Assembly (NCBI GenBank): GCA_964242115.1
Contig: CAXSZX010000021.1
Location: 19,110 to 83,109 of the forward strand
Direction: 5' to 3'
Length of the DNA: 64,000 bases
Origin: BOG-908 sp964242115
Lineage (GTDB): Bacteria > Pseudomonadota > Alphaproteobacteria > Acetobacterales > Acetobacteraceae
Both the position numbers and the translations under genes were made by a program. Position 1 is the stretch's first letter. Each line of letters begins with the position of its first letter. The notes under the pieces are model-generated. The model saw only the letters and a list, made by a program, of their open reading frames with translations, had not been told where the DNA came from and ran no database searches. Positions 9,353-16,989 of the stretch are shown one piece after another.

Positions 9353-11746
9353 CTACTTCTCCGCCAACCGCCCAAACTCCGCCGCCCGCCGTGCCAGCTC
9401 GCTCGCCCCGATCGGCTTGTGCAACATCACCGTCAGCCGGTCCTGCAGCGTGGCCAGTTCGGTCTCCACCCCCGGCTCCACGTAGCCCGTCAGCAGCAGC
9501 GCCGGCAGCTCCGGCCGCCGGCGCCGCACCTGCCCGATCAGCGCCAGCCCGTTCATCCCCGGCATCGAGTAGTCGGTGATCAGCAGGTCGGCCGCCTGGC
9601 CGGCGTCGATCAGCGCCAGCGCCGCGGCGCCGTCGGCCGCGGTGGTCACATAGAAGCCGCTCGCCTCCAGCTCGCCGGCCAGCATTTCGCGCACCATGCC
9701 GTCGTCGTCCACCATCAGCACCTGCATCGGCGTCTCCGCCGGCTCGGGTGCGGGCGGCGCCGGCGCGTCTTCGGTCGGGCACTGGGCCTGCGGGAACCAC
9801 AGCGTCACCGAGGTGCCGATCCCCTGGGCGCTCTCCAGCGCGAAGGCGCCCCGCGACTGCTGGGCGAAGCCGCGCGCCATCGCCAGGCCCAGGCCGGTGC
9901 CCTTGCCGGGTCCCTTGGTGGTGAAGAACGGCTCGCTGGCGCGCGAGAGCACGTCGGGCGACATGCCGATGCCGTCGTCGACGATGCGCAGGCGTACGTA
10001 GGCGCCGGCGGCCAGTCCCAGCGGATGCGGCGCGGCGGGCGGCACCGCCTCCGCGGTGGCCGACAGCATCACCACGCCGCCCTGCGGCATGGCGTCGCGC
10101 GCGTTGATCGCCAGGTTGATCAGCACCGTCTCCAGCTGCGCCTTGTCGGCCAGCAGGCACGGCAGGCCCATCGGCGCGTCCACCCGCACCTCGATGCCGG
10201 CGGCCAGCGTATGGGCCAGGATCTCCCGCATGCTGCGCAGCAGCGGGCCGGGGTCGATCGACTCGCCGGCCAGCTCGCGCCGCCGCGCGAAGGTCAGCAG
10301 CCGGCCGGTGACCGAGGCGCCGCGGGCGGCTGCCTCGGCCGCCAGGCTGGACAGCCGCCGCACCGCGTCGGGGTCGGCAGCGCGGCGATGGATCAGGCTG
10401 AGCCCGCCGTCGATGGCCTGCAGCACGTTGTTGAAGTCGTGCGCGATGCCGCCGGCCAACTGGCCCAGCGCTTCGAGCCGCTGCGCCTGGGCCAGCCTGC
10501 GCTCGGCCTCCAGCCGGCTCGCCGTCTCCTGCAGCACGCGCGCTTCGAGTTGCCCGTTGAGCGACTCCAGCTGCACGTTGACCGCCTGCAACTGGTCCAT
10601 GGCCTCCTGGCGCCGGCGGGCGCTCTCGCGCAGGGCTGCGGCCACCTCGTCGAGCTCGAGCAGGCCGAAGCTCGCCGCCTGCGCGGTCGGCTCGGTGGCG
10701 TAGCGGGTCAGCGCCTTCATCGGCCGCAGCACGCGCTGCGCCATGGCGAACGCGGTGGCCAGGCTGAACAGCAGCCCAAGCCCGCCGGCGCCGATGGCCA
10801 GCCGCAGCGACTGCAGCAGGCTGGCGCGCAACTCGACCTCCGGCACGCCGAGGGCGACGCTCCAGCCCGACGGCTGGGTGTGCACGAAGGCCGACATCAG
10901 CTTCGTGCCGTCCAGCGAGACGGTCTCCGCCACCCCCTCCCTGCGGGCGGACAGGGCGGTCAGCAGGCTGGGGTGGGCGCTGCGCCCGACGAAGCCGCCG
11001 CGATTCGGCACGCGTGCCACCACCCTGCCGCTGCCGTCCAGCACCGCGGCCACGAGTCCGGGGGCGAGTTTCTGCTGCTGCAGGATCTCGGAGAAGCGCA
11101 CGGCCGGCAGCACCAGGCTGAGGTCGTAGGCGATCCTGCCGCCGATCCTGACCGGCATGTCCGCGGTCACCATCAGCGCGCCGCCCGGCGTTTGCGGGGC
11201 TAGGTTGGAGATCACCGGCTGGCCCGTTGCGAACACCCGCGCCACGGTCTGGCGAGTCACCTCCGTGGCAAGGCCGGGCGGTGCCTCGCCGGGAGCGTCC
11301 AGCGTGGTGAGGGCCTGCTGGCCGGACCTGTCCAGCAGCAGCACCGCCGAGCCTTTCGGCATGGTTGAGACGAAGCGCACCGCACGGCCCCGGAAGCCGG
11401 CCAGGTCGCCGTTCTCGAGCTTCGACGACAGTGCCAGGGACTGCAGGTTCAGCGTCGCGTCGTGCAGCTCGCGCTCGACGGTGACGGCGATGCTGTGCAC
11501 CACGTCCAGTTCGTGGTTGCCCTCGCGCACGCGGGCAGTGCGGTACTCCAGGTAGGCGACGCCAACGAAGAGGAACAGCAGCGGCAGGATGGAGGCGGCG
11601 GCGAGCACGGAAATCCGGCCCTGCATCGAATCGACCATGCGGGTCTGCATCGGCGCCGGCCGCGCAGGCGACCAGGGCCAGGCAAGCAGGCCGGCTGAGC
11701 GGACAGACTCAGACGGCATGTGCTCGTCTGAATCTGCACCGTTCAT
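9353..11746 (-). CDS. Hybrid sensor histidine kinase with periplasmic sensor and C-terminal receiver
   Basis: A 797-residue membrane sensor kinase. A hydrophobic segment at about residues 43-65 is followed by an extracytoplasmic sensing domain of roughly 250 residues (Cache-like by size and position), and a second membrane helix near residue 325. A coiled linker rich in Gln, Leu and Glu (about 375-430) leads to the phosphoacceptor H436 in GGIAHDFNN. The ATP-binding domain has NLAINARDAM, DDGIGM, FFTTK and GKGTGLGLA. A receiver domain at the end carries the phosphoacceptor D725 in LLITDYSMPGMNG. No DNA-binding output is fused, so signalling probably passes through another regulator or ends in self-phosphorelay. 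The signal is unknown. The start is uncertain: other Met codons lie at residues 10 and 33, and none has a clear ribosome binding site. Confidence 0.88.
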   Translation of the reverse strand: MNGADSDEHMPSESVRSAGLLAWPWSPARPAPMQTRMVDSMQGRISVLAAASILPLLFLFVGVAYLEYRTARVREGNHELDVVHSIAVTVERELHDATLNLQSLALSSKLENGDLAGFRGRAVRFVSTMPKGSAVLLLDRSGQQALTTLDAPGEAPPGLATEVTRQTVARVFATGQPVISNLAPQTPGGALMVTADMPVRIGGRIAYDLSLVLPAVRFSEILQQQKLAPGLVAAVLDGSGRVVARVPNRGGFVGRSAHPSLLTALSARREGVAETVSLDGTKLMSAFVHTQPSGWSVALGVPEVELRASLLQSLRLAIGAGGLGLLFSLATAFAMAQRVLRPMKALTRYATEPTAQAASFGLLELDEVAAALRESARRRQEAMDQLQAVNVQLESLNGQLEARVLQETASRLEAERRLAQAQRLEALGQLAGGIAHDFNNVLQAIDGGLSLIHRRAADPDAVRRLSSLAAEAAARGASVTGRLLTFARRRELAGESIDPGPLLRSMREILAHTLAAGIEVRVDAPMGLPCLLADKAQLETVLINLAINARDAMPQGGVVMLSATAEAVPPAAPHPLGLAAGAYVRLRIVDDGIGMSPDVLSRASEPFFTTKGPGKGTGLGLAMARGFAQQSRGAFALESAQGIGTSVTLWFPQAQCPTEDAPAPPAPEPAETPMQVLMVDDDGMVREMLAGELEASGFYVTTAADGAAALALIDAGQAADLLITDYSMPGMNGLALIGQVRRRRPELPALLLTGYVEPGVETELATLQDRLTVMLHKPIGASELARRAAEFGRLAEK

Positions 11747-11837
11747 TGTGACCGCGCTGAGACGCCATACCAGTGTTGCCTGTCCGCAACGTTACGTAAG
11801 GGTATATACATGGGTTGTCGCGCGTATCAAATAGCGA

Positions 11838-11974
11838 AGGCAAGCGGTTCTTTTTTGAAAAAAAGAACCGAAAAACCTTTGTCTTCGCTGCCGCGGTCTT
11901 GTTCTGCTTGCGCGCGCCCAAGAAAATGCAAGTTTTTTGCTGCTTTTTTTCAAAAAAGAAGGCCTTGCTTGCCG
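11838..11974. repeat. Intergenic repeat copy 5 (complete, centre type B, diverged)
   Basis: The left stem is closed by GGTTC/GAACC and the right arm ends GAAGGCCTTGC. The centre, starting GCTGCCGCGGTC, is more diverged than most. It lies between the divergent histidine kinase and aroA genes, leaving 25 bp before the aroA start. Confidence 0.88.
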
Positions 11975-11999
11975 TGACTGCCCCAGCTACCGCCCCGCA

Positions 12000-13319
12000 A
12001 TGCCAACCCCTCTGACCGCCAGAAGCGCTACCCCGCTGCAAGGCAACATCACCGTCCCCGGCGACAAATCCATCTCCCACCGCGCGCTGATGTTCGCTTC
12101 GCTGGCTATCGGGCAGACGCGCATCGACGGCTTGCTCGAGGGCGAGGACGTGCTGCGCACCGCGGACGCCATGCGCGCGCTCGGTGCACACATCACCCGC
12201 GACGCGCCTGGCGCCTGGCGGGTCGACGGCGTGGGCATCGGCGGCTTGGCCGAGCCCGCCGACGTGCTCGACATGGGCAACTCCGGCACCGCGGCGCGGC
12301 TGCTGACCGGCATCCTGGCCACTCACCCGATCTTCTGCGTGCTGACCGGCGACGCCAGCCTGCGCCGCCGCCCGATGGCGCGGGTGACCGGCCCGCTGGC
12401 GCAGACCGGCGCGCAGTTTGCCAGTCGCACAGGCGGCCGCTTGCCGCTGGCCATCACCGGCACCGGCGAGGCGATGCCGGTCGACCACCGCATGACGGTG
12501 GCCAGCGCGCAGGTGAAGTCCGCGCTGCTGCTGGCCGGCCTGAACGCCCGCGGGCAGACCCGCGTGGAGGAGCCGGTGCCAACGCGCGACCACACCGAGC
12601 GCATGCTGGCCCATTTTGGCGCCGGGCTGCGTGTGGAGCAGGACGGCGCCGGCCGGGTGATCACGCTGGACGGGCAGCCGGAGCTGCACGCGGCCGACGT
12701 CAGCGTGCCGGGCGACCCGTCGTCGGCGGCGTTCCCGATAGTGGCGGCGTTGCTGGTGGAGGGTTCGGCGGTAAGCCTGCGCGGCGTGGGGCTGAACAGC
12801 TTGCGGACCGGGCTGTTCACCGCGCTGCGGGCAATGGGGGCCGAGCTTGCCGTCTCCGGCGAGCGGGTCCAGGGCGGCGAGCCGGTGGGCGACGTGTCGG
12901 TCCGCGCGACGCGGCTGCGCGCCGCCGACACCGCCCCGGCACTCGCACCCGGCATGATCGACGAGTTCCCAATCCTGGCCGTTGCCTGCGCCTGTGCGCA
13001 CGGTGCCAGTCGCCTACGCGGCTTGGCCGAGCTGCGGGTGAAGGAGAGCGACCGGCTGGCCGCCACCGCGGCGATGCTGGCCGCCAACGGCGTGGCCGTC
13101 GAGGTGGAAGGCGACGACCTGGTGGTGAGCGGGTGCGGCGGCCCACCGGTCGGCGGCGCGCTGGTGCAGACCCACATGGACCACCGGCTGGCGATGAGCG
13201 CGCTGGTTCTGGGCAGCGTGGCCGCCAACCCGGTCCGGGTGGACGATGCGGGCTTTATCGACACCAGCTTTCCGGGGTTCGTGGCGGTGATGAACGGGCT
13301 TGGGTGCCGCATCGCATGA
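12000..13319 (+). CDS. aroA: 3-phosphoshikimate 1-carboxyvinyltransferase (EPSP synthase)
   Basis: A 439-residue EPSP synthase, joining shikimate-3-phosphate and phosphoenolpyruvate in chorismate synthesis. VPGDKSISHR near the N-terminus holds the substrate-binding K23. D321 in MIDEFPILAV and K348 and E349 in ELRVKESDRL are active-site positions. Overall it reads like the alphaproteobacterial class II enzymes related to Agrobacterium CP4. However, the PEP-site loop is MGNSGTAAR with a glycine (G96), the residue found in glyphosate-sensitive enzymes, where CP4 has alanine. A longer frame opens at 11937 inside the repeat; the ATG at 12000 gives the conventional start. Its stop overlaps the cmk start as ATGA, so the two are translationally coupled. 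Confidence 0.95.
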   Translation: MPTPLTARSATPLQGNITVPGDKSISHRALMFASLAIGQTRIDGLLEGEDVLRTADAMRALGAHITRDAPGAWRVDGVGIGGLAEPADVLDMGNSGTAARLLTGILATHPIFCVLTGDASLRRRPMARVTGPLAQTGAQFASRTGGRLPLAITGTGEAMPVDHRMTVASAQVKSALLLAGLNARGQTRVEEPVPTRDHTERMLAHFGAGLRVEQDGAGRVITLDGQPELHAADVSVPGDPSSAAFPIVAALLVEGSAVSLRGVGLNSLRTGLFTALRAMGAELAVSGERVQGGEPVGDVSVRATRLRAADTAPALAPGMIDEFPILAVACACAHGASRLRGLAELRVKESDRLAATAAMLAANGVAVEVEGDDLVVSGCGGPPVGGALVQTHMDHRLAMSALVLGSVAANPVRVDDAGFIDTSFPGFVAVMNGLGCRIA

Positions 13320-13951
13320 GCGGGGCGAACCGTATCGTCGCGATCGACGGACCGGCGGCGGCCGGCAAGGGAACGCTCGCGCGGCGCCTGGCGCGCCAAC
13401 TCGGGCTGCCTTACCTGGACACCGGGCTGCTGTACCGCGCCACCGCGCGGCGCGTGCTGGACGCAGGCGAGGATTTCGCCGACCCGGTGGCGGCCGAGGC
13501 GCAGGCGCGCGCGCTGCAGCCGGCCGACCTGGAGCGGGGCGACCTGCGCACGCCGGAGGTGGACCGCGCGGCCGCGAGCGTCGCCTCGATCCCCGGCGTG
13601 CGTGCAGCGCTGCTGGCGTTTCAGCGCGCGTTCGGCCGTGCGCACGGTGCGGTGCTGGACGGGCGCGATATCGGCACGATCATTTTTCCCGAGGCGCGCG
13701 CGAAGCTTTTCGTGACGGCGAGCGTGGAGGCGCGGGCGAAGCGGCGCTGGCTGGAGTTGTGTGCGCGCGGCGTGCAAGCCGAGCTGCAGACGGTGCAGGA
13801 CGACATGGAGGCGCGCGACGCGGCGGACGCGTCGCGCGCGGCGGCGCCGTTGCGGCCGGCGGAGGATGCGTTCGTGCTGGATACGACCGGGTTGGACGCG
13901 GAGGCGGCGTTTGGGGTGGCTTTGGCTTGGGTGGAGCAGAAGTTTAAGTAA
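13316..13951 (+). CDS. cmk: Cytidylate kinase
   Basis: A 211-residue (d)CMP kinase of the P-loop NMP kinase fold that makes (d)CDP for nucleic acid synthesis. The P-loop GPAAAGKGT is at residues 12-20, followed by the substrate-contacting LDTGLLYRA and the DGRDIGT motif near residue 118. RLAxxxAxxR-type helices and the C-terminal VLDTTGL complete the family pattern. The ATG overlaps the aroA stop (ATGA), the usual aroA-cmk arrangement in alphaproteobacteria, where rpsA often comes next. Here the operon ends at cmk: a repeat element starts right after the TAA stop and the next gene is convergent. Confidence 0.95.
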   Translation: MSGANRIVAIDGPAAAGKGTLARRLARQLGLPYLDTGLLYRATARRVLDAGEDFADPVAAEAQARALQPADLERGDLRTPEVDRAAASVASIPGVRAALLAFQRAFGRAHGAVLDGRDIGTIIFPEARAKLFVTASVEARAKRRWLELCARGVQAELQTVQDDMEARDAADASRAAAPLRPAEDAFVLDTTGLDAEAAFGVALAWVEQKFK

Positions 13952-14084
13952 GGCAAGCAGTTCTTTTCTGAAGAAAAGAACCAAAAGACTTTTGTCTCCG
14001 CTGTCGCGCGCTCGCCGGTGAGCGCGCGACAGCGGAAGCAAAAGCTTTTTGCTTCTTTTTCTCGAAAAAGAAGCGCTTGCTTTC
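13952..14084. repeat. Intergenic repeat copy 6 (complete, GC palindrome centre)
   Basis: A textbook copy. The left stem is TTCTTTTC facing GAAAAGAA, the right stem GCTTCTTTTTC facing GAAAAAGAAGC. The centre is a nearly perfect palindrome (CCGCTGTCGCGCGCTCGCC facing GAGCGCGCGACAGCGG). It lies between convergent cmk and beta-oxidation genes, abutting both stop codons. Confidence 0.95.
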
Positions 14085-14088
14085 CTGC

Positions 14089-16155
14089 CTACGCCGCCCC
14101 GGTAAACCCCCGCTTACCCTCAGCCAGCTCCAGCAACATCGGCGCCGGCGCGAAGTCGGCCTGCGACATCGCCTGATAGGCGCGGAGCCGTTCGACCACG
14201 TGCGGCAATCCCACTGTGTCGCCGTAGAACATCGGGCCGCCGCGATAGGCGGGGAAGCCGTAGCCGGTGAGCCAGACCATGTCGATGTCCGACGGGCGGT
14301 AAGCCTTGCCTTCCTCCAGAATGTGCGCGCCCTCGTTGATCATGGTGTAGATGCAGCGTTCGAGGATCTCGTCGTCGGTGATCTTGCGGCGGGTGACCTG
14401 GCGTTCGGCGGATTGCTTGAGTACGAGTTCTTCCACGATCGGGCTCGGCGTGTGCTCGCGCTTTTCGTTGTAGTCGTAGAAGCCGGCGCGGGTTTTCTGG
14501 CCGCGGCGGTCGCGCTCGCAAAGCTGGTCGCGCAACGTCACGCCTTTCGACGTGTCGGCGGACCAGCCGATGTCGAGGCCGGCGAGGTCGGCCATCTGGA
14601 ACGGGCCCATCGGGAAGCCGAAATCGTAGATCACGCGGTCCACGTCCCAGGGCATCGCACCTTCGAGGATCATCTTGTTGGCCTCGCGCTGGCGCAACTC
14701 CAGCATGCGGTTGCCGATGAAGCCGTGGCAGACGCCGGCGACGACGGCTGCCTTGCCGATCTTGCGGGAGAGCTGCATCACCGTCTCCAGCACGTCGGGC
14801 GCGGTTTTCGCACCTTTGACCACTTCGAGCAGCCGCATCACGTTGGCCGGCGAGAAGAAGTGCATGCCGCAGACGTCCTGCGGGCGCTGCGTCATCGCGG
14901 CGATGGCGTCGATGTCGAGGTAGCTGGTGTTGCTGGCGAGGATGGCGCCGGGTTTGACGATATGGTCGAGCGTCGCGAAGATCTCGCGCTTGATCTCCAT
15001 GTTTTCGAACACGGCCTCGATCACCAGGTCGCAATCGGCGAGGTCTTCCATGCGCATGCTGGGCGTGAGCAGGCCCATGTTGCGCTCCACCTGCTCCTGC
15101 GTCAGGCGGCCTTTCTTGGCGGTGTTCTCGTAGTTGCCGCGCATGACGCCGACGCCGCGCTGCAGCGCCGCCTCGCTGGCTTCGACGATGGTGACCGCGA
15201 TGCCGGCGGAGAGGAAGTTCATCGAGATGCCGCCGCCCATCGTGCCGGCGCCGATGACGCCGACCTTGTTGATCGGGCGTACTGCAGTGCCTTTGGGAAG
15301 GTCAGGGATCTTCTGCGCCTCGCGCTCTGCGAAGAACAAATAGCGCTGCGCCTTCGACTGGGTGCCTCCCATCAGTTCCATGAACAGCCGGCGTTCGGTC
15401 TGCTCGCCCTCGTCGAAGGGCTGGGTGACGGCGGCTTCGACACACTGGATGTTCTTCTCCGGCGCCTCGTAGCCGCGGAACTTGCGGGCATTTGCCTGGC
15501 GGAACTGGTTGAACAGGCCGGGTTCGGCGTGGGCCTGCAGGTCGCGGACGCGGCGCAGGGGGGCGTGGTCGGCGACCAGCTTGCGCGCGTAATCGGCGGC
15601 GAACGCTGCCAGGCCGTCGGCCGGGGCGAGGGCGTCGAGCAGGCCGGTCTGCAGCGCTTTCTCGGCGCCGATGGGGGTGCCGGAGGTGACCATGTCGAGC
15701 GCCATCGCAGCACCCACCAGGCGCGGCAGGCGCTGGGTGCCGCCGGCGCCCGGTAGCAGGCCGAGCTTGACTTCCGGCAGGCCGAGCTTGGCGGAGGGGA
15801 CTGCCACGCGGTAGTGGCAGCCGAGTGCGACTTCCAGCCCGCCGCCGAGTGCGGTGCCGTGAATGGCGGCTACCACCGGCTTTGGGGCGGCCTCGATGGT
15901 CTTGATGACGTCGTGCAACGAGGGTTCCGCGGGAGGACGGCCGAACTCGGTGATGTCGGCGCCGGCGATGAAGGTGCGGCCGGCGCAGCTCAGCACGATG
16001 GCGTGGACGGACGCGTCGGCCGAGGCGGTCTCGATGGCCTGCTTGATGCCCTGGCGCACGGCGGCGGACAGCGCGTTCACCGGCGGGGAGTTCACCGTCA
16101 GCACGGCGACGCCGTCCTGCGTGGTGAGGTCGATCACGTCGTTGACCTGGGTCAT
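14089..16155 (-). CDS. Bifunctional enoyl-CoA hydratase / 3-hydroxyacyl-CoA dehydrogenase
   Basis: A 688-residue fusion catalysing two consecutive steps of fatty acid beta-oxidation. The N-terminal crotonase domain (about 1-190) has the oxyanion-hole GADITEF and the two catalytic glutamates E108 (GGGLEVALG) and E128 (GLPEVKLGLLPGAGG). The dehydrogenase domain begins near residue 298, with the NAD-binding GAGTMG at 302-307 and the catalytic-histidine motif GMHFFSPANVM. Two C-terminal helical domains follow, the second with GYGFPAYRGGPMFY. The size matches the EHHADH-like monofunctional-fusion branch rather than E. coli FadB. No thiolase partner is adjacent. The ATG at 16155 is followed by a normal N-terminus for the family. 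Confidence 0.93.
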   Translation of the reverse strand: MTQVNDVIDLTTQDGVAVLTVNSPPVNALSAAVRQGIKQAIETASADASVHAIVLSCAGRTFIAGADITEFGRPPAEPSLHDVIKTIEAAPKPVVAAIHGTALGGGLEVALGCHYRVAVPSAKLGLPEVKLGLLPGAGGTQRLPRLVGAAMALDMVTSGTPIGAEKALQTGLLDALAPADGLAAFAADYARKLVADHAPLRRVRDLQAHAEPGLFNQFRQANARKFRGYEAPEKNIQCVEAAVTQPFDEGEQTERRLFMELMGGTQSKAQRYLFFAEREAQKIPDLPKGTAVRPINKVGVIGAGTMGGGISMNFLSAGIAVTIVEASEAALQRGVGVMRGNYENTAKKGRLTQEQVERNMGLLTPSMRMEDLADCDLVIEAVFENMEIKREIFATLDHIVKPGAILASNTSYLDIDAIAAMTQRPQDVCGMHFFSPANVMRLLEVVKGAKTAPDVLETVMQLSRKIGKAAVVAGVCHGFIGNRMLELRQREANKMILEGAMPWDVDRVIYDFGFPMGPFQMADLAGLDIGWSADTSKGVTLRDQLCERDRRGQKTRAGFYDYNEKREHTPSPIVEELVLKQSAERQVTRRKITDDEILERCIYTMINEGAHILEEGKAYRPSDIDMVWLTGYGFPAYRGGPMFYGDTVGLPHVVERLRAYQAMSQADFAPAPMLLELAEGKRGFTGAA

Positions 16156-16533
16156 GTTCTCATCCCTGCTGCCGCTTGGGTGCGGCGTTGAGACCTATGT
16201 CGCACATGACGTAAGGGGGAGGCCAGGGGGGCCGGGCGGATAGGCGGAGCAGAAGCGAGTGCCTACCTTTGAGGAGAAGAAGGGCGGACCCTCGTTTCGG
16301 AGCGAACACTTCGACCGGCACGAGGCTGCCTTGGACGCGCGATCGTCGGCCGGCCGTCCGAAGGGCTGACATCGAAGAAAGCCGGAAAAGGCAGCCGCCC
16401 CGCATCAATGAGCGCTGTGTCCGCCACATGACGCGTCGCGGAAGACTAAACGCCACGCCTCACACAACGAATGCCGACAGAACAAAAGTTTTTTGGTTCT
16501 TTTTTTCAAAAAAGAACCGCTTGCTTGCTTCCT
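16156..16533. other. Gene-free gap upstream of the beta-oxidation gene
   Basis: No supported gene in 378 bp. The right part, from about 16427, is a half copy of the repeat family together with a type C centre. The left 270 bp should contain the promoter of the beta-oxidation gene, but no clear -35/-10 pair or operator was recognised. Confidence 0.55.
16427..16528. repeat. Intergenic repeat copy 7 (right arm plus type C centre)
   Basis: The right arm is intact (GGTTCTTTTTTTC facing AAAAAAGAACCGCTTGC). The stretch before it, GCGGAAGACTAAACGCCACG with GCCGACAGAAC further on, is a diverged version of the centre in copy 2. No left arm is visible. Confidence 0.82.
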
Positions 16534-16989
16534 TCACTCCGCCGGCAAATCCCACTCCTCCCGGCAAGCCGCCAGCTCAGCCGCAATCGCCTTGGCGCGC
16601 GCGGCCACCCGCATCTCCCAGGTGGTCCGCATCACCACCGGCAGCACCTGGCACAGCGCCCAGGCACAGGCGCCGGCGCCCCACGCCAGCACCAGGCATA
16701 GCGGGTCGGACAGCAGCTCCAGCGCGGTGCCCATCCGGTTGCCGCCGTGCCAGAGGTGCCAGACCGGCCCGATCGAGGCCGCGCCGCAGCACAGGGCCAC
16801 GCCGCGCGTCATTGTTCCCGCCTGGGTGCGTTCTCCCGCGAAACACGCCAGCGCAGGTGCCAGCAGCACGCCCAGCATCAGCGCCGTGGGTGTGGCGAAC
16901 GCTAGCAGGGCGCCGCAGACCATTCCCTGCACCCAGACCAGCGAACCTTTCGGCGCCGCCGCCTGCGCGGCCTTGGCCGGCGTGGTCAT
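16534..16989 (-). CDS. Small membrane protein coupled to the kinase-like gene
   Basis: A 151-residue protein of unknown function. Three or four hydrophobic stretches (about residues 17-50, 60-78 and 92-115) suggest a small integral membrane protein. The C-terminal tail is charged and probably cytoplasmic (MRVAARAKAIAAEL). Its ATG overlaps the stop codon of the kinase-like gene (ATGA), so the two proteins are probably made in fixed ratio and act together. The kinase-like protein also ends in a hydrophobic segment, so a membrane complex is a reasonable inference. No family was recognised. Confidence 0.75.
   Translation of the reverse strand: MTTPAKAAQAAAPKGSLVWVQGMVCGALLAFATPTALMLGVLLAPALACFAGERTQAGTMTRGVALCCGAASIGPVWHLWHGGNRMGTALELLSDPLCLVLAWGAGACAWALCQVLPVVMRTTWEMRVAARAKAIAAELAACREEWDLPAE

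Noticed and set aside
13940..14095. Target-site duplications flanking the elements, as expected for a transposable element
   Set aside because: Flanks of several complete copies (6, 9, 13, 20, 25) were compared by eye and no direct repeat was found, so transposition is not supported by this window.
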